Positions 17,417 to 26,585 of a stretch of 64,000 bases of DNA are shown here, in pieces. The position numbers and the translations under genes are program-made. The notes under the pieces were generated by a model, which saw only the letters and a list, made by a program, of their open reading frames with translations, searched no databases and was not told where the DNA came from. The stretch comes from Pseudomonas quebecensis (GTDB lineage: Bacteria > Pseudomonadota > Gammaproteobacteria > Pseudomonadales > Pseudomonadaceae): NCBI RefSeq assembly GCF_026410085.1, contig NZ_CP112866.1, positions 1,116,001 to 1,180,000 on the forward strand, written 5' to 3'. Position 1 is the stretch's first letter, and the number at the start of each line of letters is the position of its first letter.

Positions 17417-18142
17417 ATGGCCATTGTCGATACGTCTAACAATACGGCGGTTCAGGACCTTTTCAATTCGAAGGTCAAGACGGCGTCGGATAACACTAAT
17501 CTGGCGAACGCCTCCAAGGCCGCGACCGGCAATCAGTCGCTGGGCAAGGACGCGTTTCTGCAGTTGCTGGTTACCCAGCTGAAAAATCAGAACCCGCTGT
17601 CGCCCCAGGACAACGGCGCGTTCGTCGCCCAACTGGCGCAGTTCAGCAGCCTGGAAGGCATCAACACCCTGAACGACTCGGTGAACTCGATTTCCAGCAA
17701 CTTCAGCTCCTCCCAGGCGTTGCAGGCTTCGTCGTTGGTGGGGCGCTCGATCATCACCCAGACCGACAAGGCGCTGGTCGATACCAGCAAGAGCATGAAC
17801 GGTTCGGTGGCAGTGACGGCGGCGACGGGCAATGTGTCCGTCAAGATCACCGACAAGGACGGCAACGTGGTCCGCACTATCGACATGGGTGCCCAAAGCG
17901 CCGGCACGTCCGACTTTATCTGGGACGGCAAGAACGACAAGGGTGAAGTGGCGGCGGCGGGTACTTATACCTTCGCGGCCACCACCAAGAACGACAAGGG
18001 CGAATCGGTGGCCCTGGCCACCTCGCTGCCGGCAACCGTCACCAGCGTGACATTGAGCAAGACCGGCGGCGAAATGCTGCTGAACCTGGCGGGCGGCATG
18101 GGCAGCGTCAAGCTGTCGCAAATTCAGACTATCGGTACATAG
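17417..18142 (+). CDS. flgD: Hook-capping scaffold protein FlgD
   Basis: This is a 241-aa protein. The N-terminal FlgD motif (LGKDAFLQLLVTQLKNQNPL) is followed by tandem beta-rich domains (FIWDGKNDKGEVAAAGTYTF). It caps the growing hook so FlgE can polymerise and is absent from the finished flagellum. It sits in its standard place before flgE. Confidence 0.96.
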   Translation: MAIVDTSNNTAVQDLFNSKVKTASDNTNLANASKAATGNQSLGKDAFLQLLVTQLKNQNPLSPQDNGAFVAQLAQFSSLEGINTLNDSVNSISSNFSSSQALQASSLVGRSIITQTDKALVDTSKSMNGSVAVTAATGNVSVKITDKDGNVVRTIDMGAQSAGTSDFIWDGKNDKGEVAAAGTYTFAATTKNDKGESVALATSLPATVTSVTLSKTGGEMLLNLAGGMGSVKLSQIQTIGT

Positions 18143-18173
18143 AGCCGGCTAAATACGGCAGAGGGAGAGAAAC

Positions 18174-19484
18174 ATGTCTTTTAACATCGGCCTTAGCGGC
18201 CTCTATGCGGCCAACAAACAGCTGGACGTGACCGGCAACAACATCGCCAACGTTGCGACCACCGGCTTCAAGTCGTCCCGTGCGGAATTCGCCGACATCT
18301 ACGCCGCGTCCAAACTGGGCACCGGCCAGAACAGCATCGGTAACGGCGTGAACCTGGCGGCGGTGTCGCAGCAATTCACCCAGGGCGACGTCAACGGCAG
18401 CGGCGGTATCCTGGACATGGCGATCCAGGGCGGCGGGTTCTTCGTGCAGAAGGGCAGCGACGGTTCGCTGGAGTACACTCGTTCCGGTGCGTTCCGTGCC
18501 GACAAGGACGGCTACATCACCAACAACACCGGCACCTCGCGTCTGCAGGGCTACGCCGCGGATGACGACGGCAAGATCATCAAGGGCGGCCTGACCGACC
18601 TGCAATTGAACCTGTCCAACCTGCCGCCGAAGGCGTCCACCAAAGTGGACTCCACCAGTAACCTGAACTCCTCTGAGCCGGTGATCGACCAGACGCTCAA
18701 GCCGTTCAACCCGTCCGATACCAGTACGTTCACCACCCAGTACAGCACCACGTTGTACGACTCCCAGGGCAACGCGCACCCGATGGTGCAGTACCTGGTG
18801 AAAACCGACGGCAACAAGTGGAACGCCTATACCTTGATCGATGGCCGCAACCCGGACGGTTCGGCGCCGACCGGCACGCCTTCGACGCCGCCTGTACCGT
18901 CGACCCTGAGCTTTGACGGTGCCGGCAAACTCACCGGTATTCTGACCGGTACCGTTTCCAGCACGACCCTGAACGTTACTGGGTGGGTACCGGGTACCGT
19001 GACCAACGGCGTATGGAAGGCAAACGGCGCGGATGCCAACCCGACCGGTATCGCCATCAACATGGCTAACATCACCCAGTACAACTCGGCCACCTACCGT
19101 AACCCACCGGTGACCGACGGTTATGCCACCGGCCAGATCACCGGCCTCAAAATCGACGGCAACGGTGTACTGTTCGCAACGTTCAGCAACCAGCAGAGCA
19201 AGGCCATCGGCCAGATTTCTCTGGCCAGCTTCAACAACGAACAAGGCCTGCAGCCGGCGGGCGGCACTTCCTGGCGTGAAACCTTCGCCTCGGGCCAGCC
19301 AGGTTACGACACCCCGCAGTCCGGGACCTTGGGCTCGATCGTGGCCAACTCCCTGGAGAACTCCAACGTCAACCTGACCAACGAGCTGGTGGACCTGATC
19401 AAGGCCCAGAGCAACTACCAGGCGAACGCCAAGACCATCTCCACCCAAAGCACCATCATGCAGACCATCATTCAGATGACCTGA
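18174..19484 (+). CDS. flgE: Flagellar hook protein FlgE
   Basis: This is a 436-aa hook protein. The N-terminal axial motif is FNIGLSGLYAANKQLDVTGN; the C-terminal axial helix ends KTISTQSTIMQTIIQM. The variable surface domain lies between about 140 and 330. GAGGGAGAG lies just upstream of ATG 18174. It ends the operon with a strong terminator; flgF and the other later rod and ring genes are not next to it in this window. Confidence 0.96.
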   Translation: MSFNIGLSGLYAANKQLDVTGNNIANVATTGFKSSRAEFADIYAASKLGTGQNSIGNGVNLAAVSQQFTQGDVNGSGGILDMAIQGGGFFVQKGSDGSLEYTRSGAFRADKDGYITNNTGTSRLQGYAADDDGKIIKGGLTDLQLNLSNLPPKASTKVDSTSNLNSSEPVIDQTLKPFNPSDTSTFTTQYSTTLYDSQGNAHPMVQYLVKTDGNKWNAYTLIDGRNPDGSAPTGTPSTPPVPSTLSFDGAGKLTGILTGTVSSTTLNVTGWVPGTVTNGVWKANGADANPTGIAINMANITQYNSATYRNPPVTDGYATGQITGLKIDGNGVLFATFSNQQSKAIGQISLASFNNEQGLQPAGGTSWRETFASGQPGYDTPQSGTLGSIVANSLENSNVNLTNELVDLIKAQSNYQANAKTISTQSTIMQTIIQMT

Positions 19485-19510
19485 TGCCATGGCGTCACGC
19501 GCTTGACTGA

Positions 19511-19539
19511 AAACCCCTCGATCGAGGGGTTTTTTTTTC
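19511..19539 (+). terminator. Terminator after flgE
   Basis: Perfect stem ACCCCTCG/CGAGGGGT followed by a run of nine T. It separates the flagellar operon from the next gene, which therefore needs its own promoter. Confidence 0.93.
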
Positions 19540-19554
19540 TGACGAATATCGTAT

Positions 19555-19583
19555 GGAACGCCCTACGCCCTCAATGCCACCCA
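19555..19583 (+). promoter_or_regulatory. Possible hrp box (HrpL-type promoter)
   Basis: GGAACG (19555-19560), a 16-base spacer, and CCACCCA (19577-19583) fit the hrp box GGAACC-N15/16-CCACNNA with one mismatch, the last base of the first block. It lies 45 bases upstream of the ATG at 19629 and just after the flgE terminator. HrpL is the ECF sigma factor of Hrp1-type type III secretion in Pseudomonas. Confidence 0.5.
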
Positions 19584-19628
19584 GGAGGCGGCAAGCCGTT
19601 GAGCTTGTGATCTGGGGTGGGGACAGCG

Positions 19629-20675
19629 ATGGGAAATCAGTGGCAGGTGGGTTTTGCCGGGGCCGCTGCAGCGGCACCGCTTTATTTGAGCGGCAAGGGC
19701 GCGACAGACGATATCAGCGAGGACGCGGGCGCAACTAAGAACGCCGTCGCAGCACTGCTCAAGGAACTGGACGACGCCCAAAGTACCGGCAAGAGCCAGA
19801 CCGTCCGGGAGCTACGCGACAAGCTCAACGAGAAGCGCAAAGCGCTGGGGGACGATGCGTTCAAGAAGATCCTCGAGCAACTCAAGGACGAATGGTCCCG
19901 GCGATGGCTTGAGCTGTTGAAGATGCTGTTTCCGGATTTGTTTCCGGATGCGCCTTCTCCTTCTCCCGCGCCCCCATCGCCTGGTGGCGGCGGTGGCGGT
20001 GGCGGCGGTCATTTTCCTGGCCGCGGCGGGTTCGGTCCCAGCGAGTCGATGAGCCACAAGCCGATTACCGAAGGCTCAAGGCACTATAACTACAAGCCCG
20101 ACACGAGCAGCCCCGGGCAGAAGCCGAACAATATCTGGAGTGGGTTCAGCCAGGGGCCTGACGGCAATTGCGTGACGGTATCGGCAATAAAGGCTGCAAT
20201 GATGCAGTACGGCCAAAAACCTACGGACGTTTTCAAAGAGGTCAAGGAGGTTGGCAACGGCTATGAAGTGACCATGCGTGACGGCTTCCAGCTGTCTTTG
20301 TCCAAGGATGAAGTGAGGCAGGCGGCCACTCATGCGCGTTTCAAGGGCGATGACCCGGCAATGATGACCGATGCCAACTTCATGTATGCCGCGAGCGCCA
20401 AGCGGGCGCAGATGGAAAACAACGATGGTAGCGCCGGACGCAGTTTTCAGGCGGCCATGAACAGCCTCAACGATGGTGAACACTCGCGTGAAGGGCTGGA
20501 TCGTTTGGGTTTGAGGGGACGTTACCGGCCGGCAACCGATGCTGACTTGAGAAGCAGCAAGGTGGGGACGGTGGAATACGACGGTCATTCGATGGCCGTG
20601 ATTGAGGGCCGTATTGAGTTGTGGGGCAAACGCGGCGGCATGCCTCGATCGGGTATTGCAACCGTCTTGTTCTAG
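19629..20675 (+). CDS. Unrecognised Cys/His protein, candidate type III effector
   Basis: This is a 348-aa protein from ATG 19629; GTG 19617 is also in frame. A helical charged region (about 30-105) is followed by a Ser/Pro-rich and poly-glycine linker (about 110-140) and a C-terminal domain (about 165-348). That domain holds a buried cysteine in PDGNCVTVSAIKAAMMQYG and a histidine in VEYDGHSMAVIEG, the order and spacing seen in papain-like cysteine proteases; this is inferred, not shown. There is no signal peptide, consistent with type III export or with a cytosolic protein. A hrp-box-like motif stands upstream. No family name is assigned. Confidence 0.6.
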   Translation: MGNQWQVGFAGAAAAAPLYLSGKGATDDISEDAGATKNAVAALLKELDDAQSTGKSQTVRELRDKLNEKRKALGDDAFKKILEQLKDEWSRRWLELLKMLFPDLFPDAPSPSPAPPSPGGGGGGGGGHFPGRGGFGPSESMSHKPITEGSRHYNYKPDTSSPGQKPNNIWSGFSQGPDGNCVTVSAIKAAMMQYGQKPTDVFKEVKEVGNGYEVTMRDGFQLSLSKDEVRQAATHARFKGDDPAMMTDANFMYAASAKRAQMENNDGSAGRSFQAAMNSLNDGEHSREGLDRLGLRGRYRPATDADLRSSKVGTVEYDGHSMAVIEGRIELWGKRGGMPRSGIATVLF

Positions 20676-20695
20676 TCGCGGCGCTGTTCATCCGG

Positions 20696-20736
20696 CAAAA
20701 CAAAGCCCCCGGTATGCGATAAGCATAACGGGGGCT
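20696..20736 (-). terminator. Terminator of nrdA
   Basis: Stem AGCCCCCG/CGGGGGCT (20704-20711, 20729-20736). On the minus strand it is followed by TTTGTTTTG, so it ends nrdA transcription directly after the gene. It may also stop the convergent upstream gene. Confidence 0.85.
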
Positions 20737-20757
20737 GGTTAACCCAGCGGGCTCAGC

Positions 20758-23652
20758 TTATTGGCAAGCTTCGCAATCCGGCTCGTCGATCGCGCAGGCC
20801 TTTGGCACTGGCGCCGGGCCGGCCGGGGCGGCGAGTACCGAATCATCACCGTGGTTGCCGCTGGACACTGCGTTCAGCTTACCGGTGTTGATGGTCGACT
20901 TCTCGGTGCTGGTCGCGGCCAGGGCACGGAGGTAGTAAGTGGTTTTCAGGCCACGGTACCAAGCCATGCGGTAGGTCACGTCCAGCTTCTTGCCCGAAGC
21001 GCCGGCGATGTACAGGTTCAGGGATTGCGCCTGGTCGATCCACTTCTGACGACGGCTGGCGGCGTCAACGATCCACTTGGTGTCCACTTCGAACGCAGTC
21101 GCGTAGAGCTCTTTGAGTTCCTGCGGGATGCGCTCGATCTGCTGCACGGAACCGTCGTAGTACTTCAGGTCGTTGATCATGACCGAGTCCCACAGGCCGC
21201 GGGCCTTGAGGTCGCGCACCAGGTACGGGTTGATCACGGTGAATTCGCCCGACAGGTTCGATTTCACATACAGGTTCTGGTAGGTCGGTTCGATCGACTG
21301 CGACACGCCGGTGATGTTGGCGATGGTGGCGGTCGGTGCGATGGCCATGATGTTGGAGTTACGAATACCTTTCTGCACACGGGCACGTACCGGTGCCCAG
21401 TCCAGGGTTTCGTTCAGGTCAACGTCGATGTACTTCTGGCCACGGGCTTCGATCAGGATCTGTTGCGAATCCAGCGGCAGGATGCCCTTGGACCACAGCG
21501 AACCCTGGAACGTCTCGTAGGCGCCGCGCTCGTCGGCCAGGTCGCAGGAAGCCTGGATCGCGTAGTAGCTGACCGCTTCCATGGACTTGTCGGCGAACTC
21601 GACCGCAGCGTCCGAACCGTAAGGAATGTGCTGCAGGTACAAAGCGTCTTGGAAGCCCATGATCCCGAGGCCCACCGGGCGGTGCTTGAAGTTGGAGTTC
21701 TGCGCCTGCGGCACCGAGTAGTAGTTGATGTCGATCACGTTATCGAGCATGCGTACGGCGGTGTTGACGGTGCGCTCCAGCTTGGCGGTGTCCAGCTTGC
21801 CGTTGACGATGTGGTTCGGCAGGTTGATCGAGCCCAGGTTGCAAACGGCGATCTCGTCATTGTTGGTGTTCAAGGTGATCTCGGTGCACAGGTTCGAGCT
21901 GTGGACCACGCCCACGTGCTGCTGCGGGCTGCGCAGGTTGCACGGGTCCTTGAAGGTCAGCCATGGGTGGCCGGTTTCGAACAGCATGGACAGCATCTTG
22001 CGCCACAGGTCTTTGGCCTGGATGGTCTTGAACAGCTTGACCTTGCCTGGGTACTCGGTGAGGGCTTCGTAGTACTCGTAGCGCTCTTCGAAGGCCTTGC
22101 CGGTCAGGTCGTGCAGGTCCGGTACTTCGGAGGGCGAGAACAGGGTCCACTTGCCGTCATCGAAGACGCGCTTCATGAACAGATCCGGGATCCAGTTGGC
22201 GGTGTTCATGTCGTGGGTACGACGACGGTCATCACCGGTGTTCTTGCGCAGCTCGATGAACTCTTCGATGTCCATGTGCCAGGTTTCCAGGTAGGCACAC
22301 ACAGCGCCTTTGCGCTTGCCGCCCTGGTTGACCGCTACGGCGGTGTCGTTCACCACTTTCAGGAACGGTACGACGCCCTGGGACTTGCCGTTGGTGCCCT
22401 TGATGTACGAACCCAGTGCGCGCACCGGCGTCCAGTCGTTGCCCAGGCCACCGGCGAATTTGGACAACATGGCGTTGTCGTGGATCGCGTGGTAGATGCC
22501 CGACAGGTCGTCCGGCACGGTGGTCAGGTAGCAGCTCGACAGCTGTGGACGCAGGGTACCGGCGTTGAACAGGGTCGGGGTCGACGACATGTAGTCGAAG
22601 GACGACAGCAGGTTGTAGAACTCGATCGCACGGTCTTCTTTGTGCTTCTCTTCGATCGCCAGGCCCATGGCCACGCGCATGAAGAACACTTGCGGCAGTT
22701 CGAAACGGATACCGTCCTTGTGGATGAAGTAACGGTCGTACAGGGTCTGCAGGCCCAGGTAGGTGAACTGCTGGTCACGCTCGTGGTTGATCGCCTTGCC
22801 GAGTTTTTCCAGGTCGAAAGTGGCCAGGACCGGGTTCAGCAATTCGAATTCGATACCCTTGGCGATGTACGCAGGCAGGGCCTTGGCGTACAGCTCTGCC
22901 ATTTCGTGGTGGGTGGCGCTGTCGGCCACGCCCAGGAAGCCCAGGCCTTCGGCACGCAGGGTGTCCATCAGCAGGCGCGCGGTCACGAACGAGTAGTTCG
23001 GTTCGCGTTCAACCAGGGTACGGGCGGTCATCACCAGGGCGGTGTTGACGTCGGTCAGGGCCACGCCGTCGTACAGGTTCTTCAGGGTTTCGCGCTGGAT
23101 CAGGTCGCCGTCGACTTCTTCCAGGCCTTCGCAGGCCTCGGTGATGATGGTGTTCAGGCGGCCCAGGTCCAGCGGCGCGAAGCTGCCGTCGGCCAGGGTG
23201 ATGCGGATCGACGGGTGCGCTTGTACCGCCGCTTCTTCGGCGGGCGTGCGCACGGCACGTTCCTTGGCGCGCGAATCGCGGTAGATCACGTAGTCGCGAG
23301 CCACTTTCTGCTCGCCGGCACGCATCAGGGCCAGTTCGACCTGGTCCTGGATTTCTTCGATGTGGATGGTGCCGCCCGAAGGCATGCGGCGCTTGAAGGT
23401 CGCAGTGACTTGTTCGGTCAGGCGGGCAACGGTGTCGTGGATGCGCGACGAAGCGGCAGCGGTGCCGCCTTCAACTGCAAGAAACGCTTTGGTGATGGCG
23501 ACGGTGATTTTGTCATCGGTGTAAGGAACGACAGTGCCGTTACGCTTGATCACGCGCAGCTGGCCAGGTGCGGTGGCGGACAGATCCATAGTCGAATCGG
23601 CGGCCTGCGGCACGGAGCCCTGCGGGTTCTCACGAGTTGTGTCGGTTTGCAT
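20758..23652 (-). CDS. nrdA: Class Ia ribonucleotide reductase alpha subunit NrdA
   Basis: This is a 964-aa protein from ATG 23652. It reduces ribonucleoside diphosphates to deoxynucleotides with NrdB. Two ATP-cone-like regulatory domains stand at the N-terminus (about 30-120 and 140-250), as in P. aeruginosa. The active-site cysteines appear in LSSCYLTT and AVCNLGSIN, and the radical-site triad in NLCTEI. The C-terminal redox tail ends DEPDCEACQ. A GGAGA motif lies upstream of the start. The gene is followed at once by a terminator, and nrdB is not adjacent in this window. Two DnaA boxes upstream suggest cell-cycle control. Confidence 0.97.
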   Translation of the reverse strand: MQTDTTRENPQGSVPQAADSTMDLSATAPGQLRVIKRNGTVVPYTDDKITVAITKAFLAVEGGTAAASSRIHDTVARLTEQVTATFKRRMPSGGTIHIEEIQDQVELALMRAGEQKVARDYVIYRDSRAKERAVRTPAEEAAVQAHPSIRITLADGSFAPLDLGRLNTIITEACEGLEEVDGDLIQRETLKNLYDGVALTDVNTALVMTARTLVEREPNYSFVTARLLMDTLRAEGLGFLGVADSATHHEMAELYAKALPAYIAKGIEFELLNPVLATFDLEKLGKAINHERDQQFTYLGLQTLYDRYFIHKDGIRFELPQVFFMRVAMGLAIEEKHKEDRAIEFYNLLSSFDYMSSTPTLFNAGTLRPQLSSCYLTTVPDDLSGIYHAIHDNAMLSKFAGGLGNDWTPVRALGSYIKGTNGKSQGVVPFLKVVNDTAVAVNQGGKRKGAVCAYLETWHMDIEEFIELRKNTGDDRRRTHDMNTANWIPDLFMKRVFDDGKWTLFSPSEVPDLHDLTGKAFEERYEYYEALTEYPGKVKLFKTIQAKDLWRKMLSMLFETGHPWLTFKDPCNLRSPQQHVGVVHSSNLCTEITLNTNNDEIAVCNLGSINLPNHIVNGKLDTAKLERTVNTAVRMLDNVIDINYYSVPQAQNSNFKHRPVGLGIMGFQDALYLQHIPYGSDAAVEFADKSMEAVSYYAIQASCDLADERGAYETFQGSLWSKGILPLDSQQILIEARGQKYIDVDLNETLDWAPVRARVQKGIRNSNIMAIAPTATIANITGVSQSIEPTYQNLYVKSNLSGEFTVINPYLVRDLKARGLWDSVMINDLKYYDGSVQQIERIPQELKELYATAFEVDTKWIVDAASRRQKWIDQAQSLNLYIAGASGKKLDVTYRMAWYRGLKTTYYLRALAATSTEKSTINTGKLNAVSSGNHGDDSVLAAPAGPAPVPKACAIDEPDCEACQ

Positions 23653-23933
23653 GGGGGGATGTCTCCACGTTCTATATTTGATTGCGAGTGCCAGGCTCTT
23701 CCTGCAACACCCGTACCGTTTTCCATATCGGGATGGAGAAACAGGTGCCATCCGCGTGAGCGGTTTGGTCTACTGAAAATCGGTTGGTTCCACGCTGCAC
23801 TAACAAATAAAGCGCTTGAGTTTCGAGCCACTTGTGTGGTTGGGCGTTTAGGTCGAAAACGCTACATGTAGGGTCTTCGATGCCGCCGAGCTACAAGATA
23901 ATGCGTTTTGGAGGGCTTAGCAACGCAGTAACC

Positions 23934-23954
23934 TGTGGATAACGCTGTGGGTAA
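23934..23954. promoter_or_regulatory. Two DnaA boxes upstream of nrdA
   Basis: TGTGGATAA (23934-23942) is a perfect DnaA box read on the minus strand, and TGTGGGTAA (23946-23954) differs from it at one base; the starts are 12 bp apart. DnaA regulates nrdAB in E. coli. The rest of the 594-bp gap from 23653 to 24246 holds no gene I can support; it also contains the palindromes CTACATGTAG (near 23870) and GCGAGCGCGCTCGC (about 24204-24217). Confidence 0.6.
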
Positions 23955-24246
23955 AATGTGTATGAAAGGTGCAATGGTCTTGTAGGCCGCGTTACCACTG
24001 CGTCGGACCGTTTGTCATGAAATGTTTCGTCCAAAAAACCAGGGTGCCCTTTTCGAAGGGCGCGAACCCTATCACAAAAAAACACGATCACCGAATGGAT
24101 TTCCGCCTTGTGTTTGAGGGCTGGCCCATGGCTACAATCGGCGCTAGTTTGTCCGCGCCACATGACAACTTAAGGCGCGTGCTTGCGGGCCTCTGGGCTT
24201 TTCGCGAGCGCGCTCGCTCCAATAATAAATACAACCGAGGTAGCTG

Positions 24247-24972
24247 ATGGAGCACGACGCCTGGCACATACTGATCGTCGAGGACGACGAGCGACTGGCC
24301 GAGCTGACGCGCGATTACCTGCAAAGCAACGGTCTGCGGGTCGCAGTGGAAGGCAATGGGGCGCTGGCGGCTGAGCGCATCATCCGCGAGCAGCCGGACC
24401 TGGTGATCCTCGACCTGATGCTTCCCGGCGAAGACGGCCTGAGCATCTGTCGCAAGGTGCGTGAGCGCTACGACGGTGTCATCCTGATGCTCACCGCGCG
24501 CACCGACGATATGGACCAGGTGCTGGGCCTGGACCTGGGGGCCGACGATTATGTGTGCAAACCGGTACGCCCGCGCCTGCTGCTGGCACGGATCCAGGCG
24601 CTGTTGCGCCGCAGCGAGCCGGCGCAAGCGCAGGCCTTGGCGCTTGAGCGGCGCCTGCAATTCGGCCCGCTGGTGGTGGACAGCGCGTTGCGTGAGGCGT
24701 GGCTGCATGACGCCGGTATCGAACTGACCAGCGCCGAATTCGACCTGCTGTGGCTATTGGTCGCGAATGCCGGGCGCATTCTGTCCCGCGAAGAAATCTT
24801 CATCGCCCTGCGCGGCGTCGGCTACGACGGTCAGGACCGGTCCATTGATGTGCGCATCTCGCGCATTCGCCCTAAAATCGGTGACGACCCGATCCACCCG
24901 CGCCTGATCAAGACCATCCGCAGCAAAGGTTACCTGTTCGTCCCCGAAGCCGCCGTCGACCTGCAGCTGTGA
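24247..24972 (+). CDS. OmpR-family response regulator, RstA-like
   Basis: This is a 241-aa protein with a receiver domain (about 8-120, phosphorylatable Asp56 in LVILDLMLPGEDG) and a winged-helix DNA-binding domain (about 140-235, ending TIRSKGYLFVPE). GAGGTAG lies upstream of ATG 24247. It is cotranscribed with the sensor kinase at 24969, with a 4-bp GTGA overlap. It matches RstA-type regulators; in P. aeruginosa a similar pair also lies next to nrdA. The signal is unknown. Confidence 0.85.
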   Translation: MEHDAWHILIVEDDERLAELTRDYLQSNGLRVAVEGNGALAAERIIREQPDLVILDLMLPGEDGLSICRKVRERYDGVILMLTARTDDMDQVLGLDLGADDYVCKPVRPRLLLARIQALLRRSEPAQAQALALERRLQFGPLVVDSALREAWLHDAGIELTSAEFDLLWLLVANAGRILSREEIFIALRGVGYDGQDRSIDVRISRIRPKIGDDPIHPRLIKTIRSKGYLFVPEAAVDLQL

Positions 24973-26585
24973 ACTCAATCTTCCTGCGCATCTATGGCGG
25001 TATGTGTGCCGCACTGATCCTGGTGGCGCTGCTCGGCGTGCTCGCCTTGCACCTGCTCAACGAGGTGCGCAGCGACCAATACCGCGAGCGCCTGGCCCAC
25101 GGCACATTTGCCCTGATGGGCGACAACCTTCAGCCCATGAACCGCATCGAACGCCAGCGCGCCCTGGCGGTGTGGGAGCGTTTACTCGGCATACCGCTGG
25201 AGTTGCGCACCTTCGCCGACGCCCGCCTGGACCTGGGCCAGCGCACCAGCCTGCAGCGCGGCCAGGTGCTGGTGCAACAGACCGGCCCGCATGCGGCGCG
25301 GGTGGTGCGGTTGGTCAGCGAGCAGGAACAACTGGTGCTGACCGGCGAAGTCCAGCAAATCAGCGAACAGTTGGCGCGCGCGACGATTTACCTGCTGTCC
25401 GATGAACTGGTGCGCTATCCCGTGGCGGAACAGCCTCAACGGCTGGCGGCTATAAAGGAGACCAAAGGCTTTGGCTTCGACATGCGCCTGATGACCCTGG
25501 ACCAGGCCGACATGGATGACGACCAGCGCCGGCGCGTCTCCGAGGGCGATACGGTGATGGCGCTGGGCAAGGGCGGCGACTCGATCCGTGTGTTTGCCGG
25601 CATGGTCGGCACGCCGTGGGTGTTGGAGATCGGCCCGCTGTACCAGATGAACCCGTATCCGGCGCAATGGCTGATCCTGATCGCCTTGATCGGCCTGACC
25701 CTGATCGGCCTGATCGTGTATTTCCTGGTGCGCCAGCTGGAACGTCGGCTCAAAGGGTTGGAAGCCGCCGCCACGCGTATCGCCAAGGGCAACCTGCATG
25801 TGCGTGTGCCGGCCCGGGGCGCGGACTCGGTCGGGCGTCTGGCGGCGGCCTTTAATGGCATGGCCGAGCACTTGCAGCAGTTGCTGGCGATCCAGCGCGA
25901 ACTGGTGCGTGCGGTGTCCCATGAGCTGCGCACGCCGGTGGCGCGCCTGCGCTTTGGCCTGGAGATGCTTGGCGAGGCCGCTACGTCTGAAGCGCGCCGC
26001 AAATACCTGGAGGGCATGGACAGTGATATCCAGGATCTGGACGGCCTGGTGGATGAAATGCTGACCTACGCGCGACTGGAGCAGGGGTCGCCGGAGCTGA
26101 ATTTCCAGCGCGTGGACCTGGATGGGCTGCTCGATCAGGTGATCGGCGAATTATCGCCACTGCGCCCGGCCATCGTCGTCAGTCGCGGCATTTGCCTGTC
26201 ATCGGCCCTTTGGGACGGCGCCCGGGTCGATGCCGAGCCGCGCTACCTGCACCGCGCGCTGCAGAATCTGGTGACCAACGCCATGCGTCACGCCCGCAGC
26301 CAAGTGTTGATCAGTTATCAGGTGGGGCAGGTACGCTGCCGTATCGACGTGGAAGATGACGGCCCCGGCGTACCGGAAAGCGCCTGGGAGCGCATCTTCA
26401 CGCCGTTCCTGCGCCTGGACGACAGCCGCACCCGCGCTTCCGGCGGGCATGGGCTGGGCTTGTCGATCGTGCGGCGCATCATTTATTGGCACGGCGGGCG
26501 AGCGTTGATCAGCAAAAGCAACAACCTGGGCGGCGCGTGTTTCAGCCTGAGCTGGCCGAGGGACCAGGATAAGCACGCGCACTGA
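24969..26585 (+). CDS. Sensor histidine kinase, RstB-like
   Basis: This is a 538-aa protein from GTG 24969, overlapping the regulator's stop. Two membrane helices (about 7-30 and 230-255) enclose a periplasmic sensor domain. HAMP follows (about 255-310), then the His-box VSHELRTPVARLRFGLEM near 318-335 and the ATPase domain with N box NLVTNAMRHAR, G1 DDGPGVP and G2 GGHGLGLSI. It phosphorylates its partner at 24247. RstB-like by architecture and neighbour. Confidence 0.88.
   Translation: MNSIFLRIYGGMCAALILVALLGVLALHLLNEVRSDQYRERLAHGTFALMGDNLQPMNRIERQRALAVWERLLGIPLELRTFADARLDLGQRTSLQRGQVLVQQTGPHAARVVRLVSEQEQLVLTGEVQQISEQLARATIYLLSDELVRYPVAEQPQRLAAIKETKGFGFDMRLMTLDQADMDDDQRRRVSEGDTVMALGKGGDSIRVFAGMVGTPWVLEIGPLYQMNPYPAQWLILIALIGLTLIGLIVYFLVRQLERRLKGLEAAATRIAKGNLHVRVPARGADSVGRLAAAFNGMAEHLQQLLAIQRELVRAVSHELRTPVARLRFGLEMLGEAATSEARRKYLEGMDSDIQDLDGLVDEMLTYARLEQGSPELNFQRVDLDGLLDQVIGELSPLRPAIVVSRGICLSSALWDGARVDAEPRYLHRALQNLVTNAMRHARSQVLISYQVGQVRCRIDVEDDGPGVPESAWERIFTPFLRLDDSRTRASGGHGLGLSIVRRIIYWHGGRALISKSNNLGGACFSLSWPRDQDKHAH

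Noticed and set aside
18129..19490. A 453-codon open frame opposite flgE
   Set aside because: Antisense shadow; low-complexity G/V/R-rich translation, no own signals.
20761..23871. A 1036-codon open frame opposite nrdA
   Set aside because: Antisense shadow of a long conserved gene; no domain and no ribosome site.
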